The notes beneath the pieces were generated by a model that saw nothing but the letters and a program-made list of their open reading frames with translations, had not been told where the DNA came from and did not search any database. Shown here in pieces: positions 24,081-33,240 of a stretch of DNA of 39,943 nt. Position 1 is the stretch's first letter. Each line of letters opens with the position of its first letter. The position numbers were made by a program, and so were the translations under genes. The stretch comes from an uncultured Alphaproteobacteria bacterium. Its GTDB lineage: Bacteria; Pseudomonadota; Alphaproteobacteria; HIMB59. The stretch covers positions 1-39,943 of the forward strand of contig CACMGP010000004.1 in assembly GCA_902613185.1 (NCBI GenBank), read 5' to 3'.

Positions 24081-25274
24081 TTGATTAATTTTATAATTAA
24101 AAATTCAAATTTATTAATATTTGGCTTTCTAATAGCATTCGCATCAGGATTTGGACAAACATTTTTTATCTCTCTTTTTAGTGAAGATTTTAGAGAAACA
24201 TTTAACTTAAGTAATACTCAATTTGGCAGTCTGTATTCAATAGCTACAATTTTAAGTGCGTTAACTATTATATGGGCTGGCAAACTTATAGATACTGTCT
24301 CTCTTAAAAAATATACTTTAGCAATTGTATTAGGTCTCTCGATAACATGTTTTTTTGCAAGTATTGTGTTTAATGTAATTCTTCTTTTTTTTGTAATTTA
24401 TTTTTTAAGACTTTTTGGACAAGGGCTTATGGGACACACTTCAAGAACAACCATGGCAAGATACTTTAAAGCTAATAGAGGAAAAGCATTAGCTATATCT
24501 GGATTTGGTTTTTCTTTTGGTGAGATGATCTATCCATTTATAGTAGTAATTTTAATATTAACTTTTGGCTGGAGAATTACCTGGTTTAGTTCATCTGTAT
24601 TTATAATAATATTTTTTGGAGTATTTTTATACTACCTATTAAATAAAAATAATTTTAAAAGTGAAAGTGGGTTTGAAAATGAAGATAATCAAAATTCATT
24701 TTCATGGAGAAGAAGAGATGTCTTAACAGATCTTAAATTTTATCTTTATTTACCTCTTACATTATTTATGTCATTTACAGTAACTGGTTTTTTATTTCAT
24801 CAAGTTTTTATTGGGCAATTAAATAATTGGACAATGTTAGATATTGCACAAAGTTTTATTTTTTATGCAATCTGTGGGATTGGTGGTTCATTAGTTTCTG
24901 GTTTGTTAGTCGATAAATTTTCTGGTAGGAGTGTAATCACATTTCACTTAATTCCCATGGCTTTAATATTTATTGTGATGTTATTTTCAAATCATATATT
25001 TGTATTATATCTTTACATGGCAGGTCTTGGATTATCAAATGGCTTTACTGAAAATATGTCTAATTCTTTGTGGGCAGAAATGTATGGAGTCAAAAACCTA
25101 GGAGCAATAAGGGCCCTTTTAACATTTTTTGGTGTTTTGGCCTCAGCAGCCTCCCCTTTCTTATATGGATTAATATTGGATGAGACAAATTCGATAAATA
25201 CTTTGATCTATATGAGCCTTGCCTTAATAATTATTTTTTCTTCTATGAGCTTTATAGGTAATAAAATTAAATAA
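24081..25274 (+). CDS. Major facilitator superfamily transporter
   Basis: About 397 aa from TTG at 24081. The frame is open back to TTG 24009, overlapping the divergent gene's start, so the true start is uncertain and no start has a good ribosome-binding site. There are twelve predicted membrane helices. The loop after helix 2 has WAGKLIDTVSLKK, the MFS motif A variant. LMGHTSRTTMARYFKANRGKALAISGFG near the middle resembles the oxalate/formate antiporter-like (OFA) or monocarboxylate subgroup. The substrate cannot be assigned. The 3' end overlaps the exonuclease gene by 8 bases in convergent orientation. Confidence 0.85.
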   Translation: MINFIIKNSNLLIFGFLIAFASGFGQTFFISLFSEDFRETFNLSNTQFGSLYSIATILSALTIIWAGKLIDTVSLKKYTLAIVLGLSITCFFASIVFNVILLFFVIYFLRLFGQGLMGHTSRTTMARYFKANRGKALAISGFGFSFGEMIYPFIVVILILTFGWRITWFSSSVFIIIFFGVFLYYLLNKNNFKSESGFENEDNQNSFSWRRRDVLTDLKFYLYLPLTLFMSFTVTGFLFHQVFIGQLNNWTMLDIAQSFIFYAICGIGGSLVSGLLVDKFSGRSVITFHLIPMALIFIVMLFSNHIFVLYLYMAGLGLSNGFTENMSNSLWAEMYGVKNLGAIRALLTFFGVLASAASPFLYGLILDETNSINTLIYMSLALIIIFSSMSFIGNKIK

Positions 25275-25767
25275 AATAACCTTTTTTAAAAGCCTCAATA
25301 GCTATCAAAGCACATCCTTTAGCATCTGATAATGCATCGTGATGATTTAATGGAATTCTTAAATTTTTACATACTGTATTTAGTTTATTGTTTTCAAATT
25401 CCCAATATTTTCTTGCGATTGCAACAGTGTCTTTAAATTCTTGTTTAGGTAGGTCGATATTATAAAAATAACAACATGAGTGCAGGACAGACCGATCAAA
25501 AGGAGCATTATGTGCGAAAAAGTAATCAACAGCTGATAATTCACTCTTAATTTGGCGCCACACTTTATCAAATGTTTTAGCTTTCTTTAACATATCCCAC
25601 GTTAAACCATGTATATCTGTAAAATGAACTTCAGGTTTAGGTGGTCTTATTAAATGGGAGACTTTTTTTATAATTTTAGTTTTATTAAATATTACATATC
25701 CTATAGCACATGCTGATGTTCTCTCACTTGTGGCTGTTTCAAAATCTATGGCTGCAAATAATTGCAT
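25267..25767 (-). CDS. DEDDh 3'-5' exonuclease (DNA polymerase III epsilon-like)
   Basis: 166 aa exonuclease domain alone. The DEDDh residues are visible: D8 and E10 in AIDFETA, the Asp of FAHNAPFDRSVL near 91, and the C-terminal HHDALSDAKG with the catalytic His and the last Asp. It lacks the extra domains of DnaQ that bind the polymerase core. It is probably a stand-alone exonuclease in repair or RNA turnover, in the style of YprB/ExoX-like proteins. Its start overlaps the stop of the acyl-CoA ligase gene (TAATG), so it is the last cistron of the five-gene minus-strand operon starting at 28960. Confidence 0.85.
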   Translation of the reverse strand: MQLFAAIDFETATSERTSACAIGYVIFNKTKIIKKVSHLIRPPKPEVHFTDIHGLTWDMLKKAKTFDKVWRQIKSELSAVDYFFAHNAPFDRSVLHSCCYFYNIDLPKQEFKDTVAIARKYWEFENNKLNTVCKNLRIPLNHHDALSDAKGCALIAIEAFKKGYFI

Positions 25768-27473
25768 TAAAATAATTGATCAATTTGATTTTGATATTTT
25801 TTTTGTACTTCATGTCTCCTAACTTTCATTGTGGGAGTCATTAGGTTATTTTCAATACTAAAAGGCTCATCAATAAAGATAAACTTTTTTATTTTTTCTG
25901 GTTGAGTTAAGTCTTTATTTACTTCATCAATATATCTTTGAATATCTTCATCACTAGATTTACTCTCTGAGTTTAATACTAATAATGCTGCAATATAATT
26001 CTTTTGTTCACCAAAGACACAGGCTTGTTCTATCTCAGGAGATAAAGTTAATAGATTTTCAATCTTAGATGGTGCAATATTATCACCTCCTAGAGAAACT
26101 ATTATATCCTTTTTACGATCTGTAATTTTAAGATAATTGTCCTCATCAAATTCACCAATATCCCCCGTATGGAGCCAACCATCTTTTATTGTTTGCTCAG
26201 TAGCTTCTTTATTATTCCAATAGCCCAGCATAAGGTTCTCCCCTTTAACTAATATTTCACCATCTTCTGCTAATTTAACTTCAACTCCAGGAAATATAGG
26301 ACCAACTGTATCAACTTTTACTTTATTTAATAAATTGCAGCTTACAACTGGTGAGGTTTCTGTTAAGCCATAACCTTGTAAAGTCTTTAAACCAAGGGCA
26401 TTAAGCGCCTCCCCTACTTGACTATCAAGAGGTCCTCCACCTGATATAAAAGCCTCTAATCTGCCACCAAAATTATTTTTTACTTTTTTTCTGACTAATT
26501 TATCTAATATTAGGTTAATTATATTTTCACTAAAACTTAATTTAATATTTTTAAATTTTTTTGTTCCTAGCTGGATAGTCTTATTAAATAAATTTTGTTT
26601 AAAATTAGACTGATTTTTCAGATTAATCTTCATTTTTGCATGGAGATTATTATAAAATCTTGGAACAGCAGTCATTATATGAGGTTGTGCAATTTTTACT
26701 GTAGGTAGAAGTGTTTCAATACTTTTATTATAAAATACTTTTGCTTCTAAAATAATCTGAACAAATTGAACTGCATGTTCATATGAATGAGATAAAGGTA
26801 ACCAAGTAAGAAAGGTTAAATCTGGACTCTTTATAGTTTTAAGAAGTTCATACGCTCCTTCACAATTACTTAATATACCCCCATGACTTAAAATAACACC
26901 TTTCGGTAATCCTTGTGTACCTGAAGTGTAAATAATGCAAGCTGGATCTGTACGCTTAATTTCTTTAATTTTTTCTCTGTTATTATCATTATTGTCATCT
27001 GTTAAGTCATTTAAAAATACTAAATTTGAAATTGAATTATTTTCAAAATAATCAAAACATAAGATAAATTTGAAATTATATTTAACTTTTTCGCTGGCAG
27101 TTAAAATAGTCTGAAGTAAATTTTTATTTGAAACTATTAAACCAACAGGCTGAGAGTCATTTAAAATATGCTCAAAATCTCTTGATGTATAAGTTGTATA
27201 GTTGGGGACACAAATAAGTTTATTAGACATTATAGCGATATCAGAAGCCATCCATTCAGGTCTATTTTCTGAAACCAATAAAACTCTCTCTAATTCACCT
27301 AAATATTTATTTGCTAAAAAATTGTGTATTTTCTTTGTTAGATTTTTTGTCTCTAACCAGCTCATTGAGACAACTTGATTGTTTGAGTCGAGTTTTAGTA
27401 AGTGTTGATTATTTTCGTTCTTATCTGCTTGAAAATAAAATAGTTCTGGAAGATTATTAAATTTATTCATCAT
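25767..27473 (-). CDS. Long-chain acyl-CoA ligase (AMP-binding enzyme)
   Basis: 568 aa ANL-superfamily enzyme that activates fatty acids to acyl-AMP and then acyl-CoA. The P-loop-like motif CIIYTSGTQGLPKGV is near 180, QGYGLTETSPV near 370, the GWLHTGDIG hinge near 432, and DRKKDIIVSLGGDNIAP with the catalytic-Lys-bearing C-terminal domain follows. The split between the large and small domains is intact. Its first 11 bases overlap the 3' end of the alpha/beta hydrolase gene, and the exonuclease gene starts on its stop codon. It resembles FadD15-like long-chain ligases more than short-chain ones. The substrate length is unknown. Confidence 0.92.
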   Translation of the reverse strand: MMNKFNNLPELFYFQADKNENNQHLLKLDSNNQVVSMSWLETKNLTKKIHNFLANKYLGELERVLLVSENRPEWMASDIAIMSNKLICVPNYTTYTSRDFEHILNDSQPVGLIVSNKNLLQTILTASEKVKYNFKFILCFDYFENNSISNLVFLNDLTDDNNDNNREKIKEIKRTDPACIIYTSGTQGLPKGVILSHGGILSNCEGAYELLKTIKSPDLTFLTWLPLSHSYEHAVQFVQIILEAKVFYNKSIETLLPTVKIAQPHIMTAVPRFYNNLHAKMKINLKNQSNFKQNLFNKTIQLGTKKFKNIKLSFSENIINLILDKLVRKKVKNNFGGRLEAFISGGGPLDSQVGEALNALGLKTLQGYGLTETSPVVSCNLLNKVKVDTVGPIFPGVEVKLAEDGEILVKGENLMLGYWNNKEATEQTIKDGWLHTGDIGEFDEDNYLKITDRKKDIIVSLGGDNIAPSKIENLLTLSPEIEQACVFGEQKNYIAALLVLNSESKSSDEDIQRYIDEVNKDLTQPEKIKKFIFIDEPFSIENNLMTPTMKVRRHEVQKKYQNQIDQLF

Positions 27474-28281
27474 TAATTATAGTTTCATAAAACTCATCCA
27501 TCCTATTCATTAAACTTTCATCATAAGTTACTAAATGTTCATTCTCATCAACGAAATAACTACTTTTAGGTGAATTTGCTAATTTGTACATTTTTTCACC
27601 CATTCTAAATGGAACAATATCATCCCCTGTGGCGTGCATTATAAATATAGGGGAAATAACGTTTTTAATCTTTTTATCACTTAAATACTTATCTTTAAGC
27701 ATGATTGAAACAGGAAGGTATGGATAATGAAATTTTGCAGCATCAATCATTGAAGTAAATGGCGCCTCCAGAATTAGACCCTTAAAATTATTATTTTGGG
27801 CTATTTCTATACTAACAGCAGTTCCTAAAGATTCTCCATAAATAATGATGTCCTTTTTAGAAATATTTTTTTCTTCAAGCCATTTTATAGCACTTCTAGC
27901 GTCATCATATAAACCATCCTCAGTAGGTTCACCATCATTACCGCTATATGATCTCCAAGAAATAAGTAAAATATTTTGGTCATATTTTGATAGCTTGTTA
28001 ATTTTATAAAATCTATTTTCAATAGGACCAGCATTACCGTGAAACATTAGTAATGTAGTTTTAGTATTAGATGGATGTTTATAAAAAATTGACCTTAATT
28101 TTATATTTGAGCTATTTTCAATAAATACTTGTTCCGCAGGAATGATTAGTAATTCATCATCATAATTATCAATTTGAGGGACATAAAGAAGAGATCTTTG
28201 TTTTGTATAAACATAAAAGATAATTAAAAGGTATATAAATAATAATATTAAGATAATCTTGATTGTTAATGAGTAATTCAT
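27463..28281 (-). CDS. Membrane-anchored alpha/beta hydrolase (BEM46/ABHD13-like)
   Basis: 272 aa with one N-terminal membrane anchor (IKIILILLFIYLLIIFYVY, about 8-26). The serine-hydrolase triad is visible: the nucleophile in IYGESLGTAV, the Asp in ATGDDIVPF, and the His in NEHLVTYDE. The oxyanion-hole segment is MFHGNAGPIENR. It is likely an esterase or thioesterase at the inner membrane. Its position directly before a long-chain acyl-CoA ligase (11-base overlap) suggests release and reactivation of fatty acids as a pair. Its start overlaps the stop of the GFA-family gene by four bases. Confidence 0.87.
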   Translation of the reverse strand: MNYSLTIKIILILLFIYLLIIFYVYTKQRSLLYVPQIDNYDDELLIIPAEQVFIENSSNIKLRSIFYKHPSNTKTTLLMFHGNAGPIENRFYKINKLSKYDQNILLISWRSYSGNDGEPTEDGLYDDARSAIKWLEEKNISKKDIIIYGESLGTAVSIEIAQNNNFKGLILEAPFTSMIDAAKFHYPYLPVSIMLKDKYLSDKKIKNVISPIFIMHATGDDIVPFRMGEKMYKLANSPKSSYFVDENEHLVTYDESLMNRMDEFYETIINDE

Positions 28282-28700
28282 TTAATTCTGTAAATAAACT
28301 TATCAAAATATCCATGGGCAGATTGAGGAAATTTTTTTAATTTAGAAAAATTAATTTTCGATTTTTTATATTTGTAAAAAATATGGCCGATAGAGGGAAT
28401 ATTTTTATTTAAGGTACCTGTTGATATTGAGATATAATCATCTGAAGATTTTTTTTGAAAAAACAATGAACTTCCACAAGTTGAACAAAAACCTCTTTTA
28501 TAATGTTTACTAGAAACAAACCATTTTAAAGTTTTTTTACTTTTAAAATTTAGATTTTCTTTTTTTACTTTTGTATAAGAACTAAATTCAGCATTTGAAG
28601 ACTGGCACATCTGGCAATGGCAAAAAACTGAGTATCTACATTCATTTTTAATCTCAAAGGTAATTTTCTTGCAAAGACACGAGCCTTTAATTTTTTTCAT
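28278..28700 (-). CDS. GFA/CENP-V-family zinc protein
   Basis: 140 aa. The family is named after the glutathione-dependent formaldehyde-activating enzyme, but most members have no known activity. Zinc cysteines are visible: C8 and C10 (GSCLCKK), C27, C29 and C32 (FCHCQMC), and C72 and C75 (FCSTCGSSL). The typical beta-rich core follows. The gene is coupled by ATGA overlaps on both sides, to DUF1289 upstream and the hydrolase downstream. Its function is unknown beyond probable zinc or glutathione-adduct binding. Confidence 0.88.
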   Translation of the reverse strand: MKKIKGSCLCKKITFEIKNECRYSVFCHCQMCQSSNAEFSSYTKVKKENLNFKSKKTLKWFVSSKHYKRGFCSTCGSSLFFQKKSSDDYISISTGTLNKNIPSIGHIFYKYKKSKINFSKLKKFPQSAHGYFDKFIYRIK

Positions 28701-28960
28701 TTATTCATCATTTTGTGCTTTGCTAAAGATATTCCGTTTTTTATTTTAAAATCATATGACTCCTCAAATGATGATAATTGCCAACCAGAAAGTCTATTTT
28801 TTAACTCGGAAATATTATTTATTTTCCATTCATTTGTCGTATTTTCGTCTTTCCATATCGCTTTTTCTTCAGAAGTTCTAGCACAACCATAACAATATCC
28901 GGTAGATGGATCTGTTTTGCATATTGATATACAAGGTGAAATAATTTTTTCCATCAACAT
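28697..28960 (-). CDS. DUF1289-family cysteine-rich small protein
   Basis: 87 aa. The N-terminal pattern SPCISICKTDPSTGYCYGCART (C10, C14, C23, C26) is the DUF1289 signature, an Fe-S- or zinc-binding-looking module common in proteobacteria with no established function. A helical C-terminal half follows. It could start at 28960 or at the second ATG, 28954. The weak GGA is better spaced for 28960. It is the first gene of the tight five-gene minus-strand operon. Confidence 0.85.
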   Translation of the reverse strand: MLMEKIISPCISICKTDPSTGYCYGCARTSEEKAIWKDENTTNEWKINNISELKNRLSGWQLSSFEESYDFKIKNGISLAKHKMMNK

Positions 28961-29063
28961 ATTATATCCAAATAAACCCTAATATCATTGAAAATTATTT
29001 TTAAAATTGAATTAAAAAATGCTAATTGAAAAATTAAAAAATTATTGTAGTTTGATGCAACGT

Positions 29064-29138
29064 TCCGCAGTAGCTCAGCGGTAGAGCATTCGGCTGTTAA
29101 CCGACAGGTCGTAGGTTCGAATCCTACCTGCGGAGCCA
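29064..29138 (+). tRNA. tRNA-Asn (GTT)
   Basis: A 75-base cloverleaf with an encoded CCA. Acceptor TCCGCAG/CTGCGGA, D-arm AGCTCAGCGGTAGAGC, anticodon loop CTGTTAA with anticodon GTT, T-arm GTAGG/CCTAC around TTCGAAT, discriminator G. The EamA transporter gene starts eight bases after it, so both may share a promoter. Confidence 0.98.
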
Positions 29139-29145
29139 GTTTCTT

Positions 29146-30057
29146 ATGAACTCCAAACATTTCTTATCTACTTTATGTCTCATAGTAGCATCAATAATTT
29201 GGGGTACTGCATTTGTGGCTCAAACTACAGGAATGGAATTTATTGGTCCACTAACTTTTACAAATATGCGTTTTTTAATTGGTGGAATAATAGTTTTACC
29301 TTTTGCTTTTTATGAAATAAATAAAATTAAAAATCTTAAAAATAAAAAAAAATTTATATTCATAGTTCTTTTAACTGGTTTAAGTTTATTATTAGGAACT
29401 TACCTTCAACAATACGCTTTACAGTATACTAAAGTAGGAAATGCAGCTTTCTTAACTATATTATATGTTCCATTTGTTCCTATAATATCGAGATTATTTT
29501 TAAAAAAGAAAATACACTGGAGTATTTGGCTATCTGTATCAATATGTCTTGTAGGCTCATATTACTTAACTCTTGAAAATAGTTTTGAAGCACAATTTGC
29601 TGATATACTTGTAATTGTATGTGCTTTATTTTTTGCCATACACTGTATTTTAATTGATGAATACTTTGAAATTATAAATGCTCCTTTTACTCTAGCTTCT
29701 TCTCAATTTCTATTATGTTTTTTTTATAGTTTGCCATTCATATTCATTTTTGAAAATCCTACTATTGACGGGATATCAAAAGAAATATTTGAACTTTTAT
29801 ATGTAGGTGTAATGTCAAGTGGGATTGCTTATACTCTACAAGTCTTTGGGCAAAGGTATGTAAAACCCTCTACAGCAGCAATTACATTTTCTCTTGAAGG
29901 AGTATTTGGATCGTTAGCAGCTTGGGTTATACTTTCCCAATTTTTGACAAATGTCCAGATTTTTGGGTGTTTTTTAATACTTATTGGTGTACTCGTAGCA
30001 CAACTTTTACCCTTAATTAACAAAGAAGCAGCCTTAAATAGGTTTTATAGTGAATAA
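29146..30057 (+). CDS. EamA/DMT-family transporter
   Basis: 303 aa with ten predicted membrane helices in two EamA repeats. The first contains SIIWGTAFVAQTTGMEFIGPLTFTN and MRFLIGGIIVLPFA. The second contains FFAIHCILIDEYFE and GQRYVKPSTAAITFSLEGVFG. Members export or import amino acids and other metabolites in the inner membrane, and the substrate is not evident. The ATG at 29146 lies eight bases after tRNA-Asn, so it is probably read from the tRNA transcript. The length is standard. Confidence 0.9.
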   Translation: MNSKHFLSTLCLIVASIIWGTAFVAQTTGMEFIGPLTFTNMRFLIGGIIVLPFAFYEINKIKNLKNKKKFIFIVLLTGLSLLLGTYLQQYALQYTKVGNAAFLTILYVPFVPIISRLFLKKKIHWSIWLSVSICLVGSYYLTLENSFEAQFADILVIVCALFFAIHCILIDEYFEIINAPFTLASSQFLLCFFYSLPFIFIFENPTIDGISKEIFELLYVGVMSSGIAYTLQVFGQRYVKPSTAAITFSLEGVFGSLAAWVILSQFLTNVQIFGCFLILIGVLVAQLLPLINKEAALNRFYSE

Positions 30058-30101
30058 ATAATCCTACTTTTTATCCAACAAATACAATAAAATTCTCCAT
30101 T

Positions 30102-31463
30102 ATGAGTGAGGATAGTAAATTTTTTTTAAAAGACAGTGATGTGCCAAAACAGTGGTACAACCTGGGAGCGGATTTAAAAGAGCCTATGAGCCCACCCTTA
30201 AATCCAGGAACAAAACAGCCAATAGGTCCAGATGACTTAGCACCTTTATTTCCCATGGAATTAATAATGCAAGAAGTTACCCAAGAAAGATATATTGATA
30301 TACCGGGGCCAGTTTTAGAGGCTTACAGTCGTTGGAGATCTACGCCACTAGTAAGGGCTAGAGCTTTAGAGAAAGCATTAGATACACCAGCTAGAATTTA
30401 TTACAAATACGAAGGAGCCAGTCCATCAGGGAGTCATAAACCAAATACTGCATTAGCTCAGGCTTTTTATAATAAAGAAGCAGGTGTAAAAAAAATAGCA
30501 ACCGAGACCGGTGCAGGTCAATGGGGAACAGCATTAAGTTATGCTGGAGCCGTATTTGGAATAGAGATAAAAGTATTTATGGTAAGAGTAAGCTATGATC
30601 AAAAACCTTATAGAAGAGCTATAATTGAAAGTTATGGTGGTAGTGTTGTAGCTAGCCCATCAAATGAAACAAATTCAGGTAGAGCCATACTTGAAAAGGA
30701 TCCTAATAGTTCAGGTTCACTAGGTATTGCTATATCTGAAGCAGCTGAAGTTGCTGCTACAAATGATGATACAAAATATGCATTAGGTAGTGTTCTTAAC
30801 CATGTTTTAATGCATCAATCTATAATTGGGCAAGAAGCACTTTTACAGATGGAAATGGCCAATGATTATCCGGACATTGTAATAGGATGTACTGGAGGAG
30901 GGAGTAATTTCTCAGGTTTATGTAATCCGTTTTTAGGAAAAAAATTTAGAGGAGAACAAGATGTTCATGCGATTGCAGTTGAGCCATCTTCTTGTCCTTC
31001 TTTAACTAAAGGTAAATATTCCTATGACTTTGGTGACACTCTAAAATCTGCACCATTGTTAAAGATGCATACATTAGGTTCTGATTTTATGCCATCACCT
31101 ACTCATGTAGGTGGACTTAGATATCATGGAATGTCTCCAATGCTATCACATTTAGTTCATAATGGTCATATGGAACCTCGAGCTTATGGTCAAAAAGAGT
31201 GCTTAGAGGCCGGAATACAATTCGCAAGAACTGAAGGTATCATGCCTGCACCTGAGGCCACCCACGCCATTAAAGGTGCTGTTGATGAAGCTCTTAAGTG
31301 TAAAGCTGAGGGTCAATCAAAAGCTATTTTGTTCAATCTTTGTGGGCATGGCCATTTTGATATGCAAGCATATATGGATTATTTTTCAGGCAATCTTGCT
31401 GAAGATAAATTCGATACTGAAGCTTTTGAAGAGTCTATGGCATCAATACCTGCTGTAAATTAA
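30102..31463 (+). CDS. trpB: TrpB2-type tryptophan synthase beta chain
   Basis: 453 aa PLP enzyme of the TrpB2 branch, which condenses indole or a similar acceptor with serine-derived aminoacrylate. The TrpB2-specific N-terminal extension of about 80 residues (RYIDIPGPVLEAYSRWRSTPL) precedes the PLP Lys113 in SPSGSHKPNTA. The catalytic Glu lies in TETGAGQWG, and the phosphate-binding loop is CTGGGSNFSG near 260. No trpA, trpC or trpF is nearby, so it stands alone. TrpB2 enzymes usually lack a TrpA partner, and their role as an indole-salvage enzyme is proposed, not settled. Four bases overlap convergent umuC. Confidence 0.92.
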   Translation: MSEDSKFFLKDSDVPKQWYNLGADLKEPMSPPLNPGTKQPIGPDDLAPLFPMELIMQEVTQERYIDIPGPVLEAYSRWRSTPLVRARALEKALDTPARIYYKYEGASPSGSHKPNTALAQAFYNKEAGVKKIATETGAGQWGTALSYAGAVFGIEIKVFMVRVSYDQKPYRRAIIESYGGSVVASPSNETNSGRAILEKDPNSSGSLGIAISEAAEVAATNDDTKYALGSVLNHVLMHQSIIGQEALLQMEMANDYPDIVIGCTGGGSNFSGLCNPFLGKKFRGEQDVHAIAVEPSSCPSLTKGKYSYDFGDTLKSAPLLKMHTLGSDFMPSPTHVGGLRYHGMSPMLSHLVHNGHMEPRAYGQKECLEAGIQFARTEGIMPAPEATHAIKGAVDEALKCKAEGQSKAILFNLCGHGHFDMQAYMDYFSGNLAEDKFDTEAFEESMASIPAVN

Positions 31464-32734
31464 TTTACATTAGGTAGATCATCAAAATTTGATGTGTATG
31501 CGGGACTTAAGTTTTGTCGTCTAGTTATGTAAAACTTTTCGTAGTTTTCTTTGGCAACACAAATAGTCCCGCTTCCGTATCTGTTATTTAGATTATCAAA
31601 TACCTTATTGACCCTAATTTTTTTTAAAATACTTTCTTCTGATTGATGAAAAAATAAATCTCTATTGTATTCTCCCTCTGGTGTTAAGTCTGAGAGTAAA
31701 ACACCTGCTTTTTTATATTTAATTTCTGGTCGATAAATAGATTTTAGCGCCTTTATGGCAAATTTAATCGTCTCAAATAAGTCATTTGATGGAGATATAA
31801 AATCATAAGTCCGAGCTGCATGGTATTGTTTATTATTGTTGTTAAATTTATTTGAACGAATAAATGTAGTAATTGTTTTTGCCTGCAAACCATCAGATCT
31901 AATCTTTTCTGAGGCTCTAGTAGCATAAGATATTATTCTTTTCTCTAAATCATGAAAACTGGTTACATAATTTTCGAAAGATCTTGATACTCGACATTGT
32001 TTTTTTGGCTCAGATCTCTCTACTATGGGTATACATATTTCACCATGTAGTTCTCTATAGGTTCTCTCTCCCACTACTCCTAGGTGTTGCCTAACCCACC
32101 TTGGGTCTGTTTTGTATAGATCGTATGCGGTGTAGATACTATTTTTTTGAAGAAATTTCTCTATCCTAGCTCCTATTCCCCAAATATCACCCACCCCTAA
32201 TACCTTTAGGGATATTTCTATTTGTTTTTGATTTATAATTTCTACCACTTGGGACCCTAACTCATCTTTTTTAGCTAGATGGTTTGCTACTTTTGATAAG
32301 GTTTTATTGTTAGCTATTCCTATACTTACAGGTATGCCTATCCACTTCCTTATTATTTTTTTTATTCCTTCTGCTCTTGAAACAAAACTTCTCTCTGAAT
32401 ATTTATTTAATATTAAAAAAGCTTCATCTATAGAATAAACTTCCAATCTATCACAATGCTCTTTTAATACTCCCATTACCCTAGATGAGATATTTCCATA
32501 TAAACTGTAATTTGATGAAAACACATGCACTGGGTATTTTTTTATTATTTGCTTTATCTCAAAGAAAGGCACTCCCATTTTAATTCCTAATTTCTTAGCT
32601 TCAGAACTTCTAGCTATGACACATCCATCGTTGTTTGATAGAACTACAATAGGTTTTTTACTTAAATCGGGTTTAAAGATAGTCTCACACGAGGCATAAA
32701 ATGAATTACAATCTACTAGGGCCACTATATTCAT
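31460..32734 (-). CDS. umuC: DNA polymerase V catalytic subunit UmuC
   Basis: 424 aa Y-family translesion polymerase, near the E. coli length of 422. The catalytic acidic residues are D8 (ALVDCNSFYASCE) and D103-E104 (VYSIDEAFL). NDGCVIARSSEAK at 35-47 is the fingers motif, and VSIGIANNKTLSKVANHLAKK and VGDIWGIGARIEKFLQK are the Y-family palm and helix-hairpin-helix segments. It copies damaged DNA with processed UmuD' under SOS control. It lies three bases after umuD and shares its LexA-regulated transcript. It overlaps the trpB2 stop by 4 bases. Its + strand seems slightly richer in GC than its neighbours, by eye only. Confidence 0.96.
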   Translation of the reverse strand: MNIVALVDCNSFYASCETIFKPDLSKKPIVVLSNNDGCVIARSSEAKKLGIKMGVPFFEIKQIIKKYPVHVFSSNYSLYGNISSRVMGVLKEHCDRLEVYSIDEAFLILNKYSERSFVSRAEGIKKIIRKWIGIPVSIGIANNKTLSKVANHLAKKDELGSQVVEIINQKQIEISLKVLGVGDIWGIGARIEKFLQKNSIYTAYDLYKTDPRWVRQHLGVVGERTYRELHGEICIPIVERSEPKKQCRVSRSFENYVTSFHDLEKRIISYATRASEKIRSDGLQAKTITTFIRSNKFNNNNKQYHAARTYDFISPSNDLFETIKFAIKALKSIYRPEIKYKKAGVLLSDLTPEGEYNRDLFFHQSEESILKKIRVNKVFDNLNNRYGSGTICVAKENYEKFYITRRQNLSPAYTSNFDDLPNVN

Positions 32735-32737
32735 GGG

Positions 32738-33175
32738 TTATTTAATAAATTGACGAATAGCGCTGGTAACAACTCCCCATATCTCTAATTCTGCATACTC
32801 TGATATTAATATATTTTTATACAATGAGTTCTCAGCTTTTAAGATGGCAGAACCATCTGTCTTGATAACTAGTCTTTTGACAGTTAAATTTCCCTCGAAT
32901 ATAGCTATTACTATATCTCTACTTTTAGCTTCTAAACTCCTATCCACAACTAATATGTCACCATCATTAATTCCAGAATCTACCATGGAGTCACCACTAG
33001 CTCTCATTAGAAAAGTTGATAGGTGATTTTTGATCAATAGTTCTGATAGACTTAGATTGTTTTCTATATAATCATCAGCTGGGGATGGAAATCCAGCTGA
33101 AATCTTAGACAAAACATAAGGTACAGACTCAAGGTTGTTGTCCTTATCAGTCTTTACTTGGATATTTTTGTTCAT
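32738..33175 (-). CDS. umuD: UmuD, self-cleaving SOS mutagenesis protein
   Basis: 145 aa LexA-fold serine/lysine protease. Ser63 (ASGDSMVDSG) and Lys100 (NLTVKRLV) form the catalytic dyad with the same 37-residue spacing as E. coli Ser60 and Lys97. The self-cleavage site is probably A27-G28 (SKISAGFPSPA). RecA-stimulated cleavage turns it into UmuD', the partner of UmuC. It is the first gene of umuDC. The start ATG at 33175 lies within the LexA box (33170-33184). Confidence 0.93.
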   Translation of the reverse strand: MNKNIQVKTDKDNNLESVPYVLSKISAGFPSPADDYIENNLSLSELLIKNHLSTFLMRASGDSMVDSGINDGDILVVDRSLEAKSRDIVIAIFEGNLTVKRLVIKTDGSAILKAENSLYKNILISEYAELEIWGVVTSAIRQFIK

Positions 33176-33184
33176 ATTTTGTTC
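33170..33184 (-). promoter_or_regulatory. LexA (SOS) box at the umuDC start
   Basis: GTTC-N7-GTTC on the plus strand (33170-33173 and 33181-33184), which is GAAC-N7-GAAC in the direction of umuD. This is the exact alphaproteobacterial LexA operator. The half-site nearest the gene includes the ATG of umuD, so bound repressor would block early transcription or the promoter just upstream. An A/T-rich TATTATAGT about 15 bases upstream of the box is a possible -10 element. Confidence 0.82.
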
Positions 33185-33240
33185 TTTTATAAACTATAAT
33201 AGACCTTAAAGGAATAAAAAAAAATTTAAAATAAAAGTTA

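Noticed and set aside
28954-29160. 68-codon minus-strand frame containing APQVGFEPTTCRLTAECSTAELLRN-like text
   Set aside because: This is the well-known false peptide made by translating the antisense strand of a tRNA gene, here tRNA-Asn at 29064-29138.
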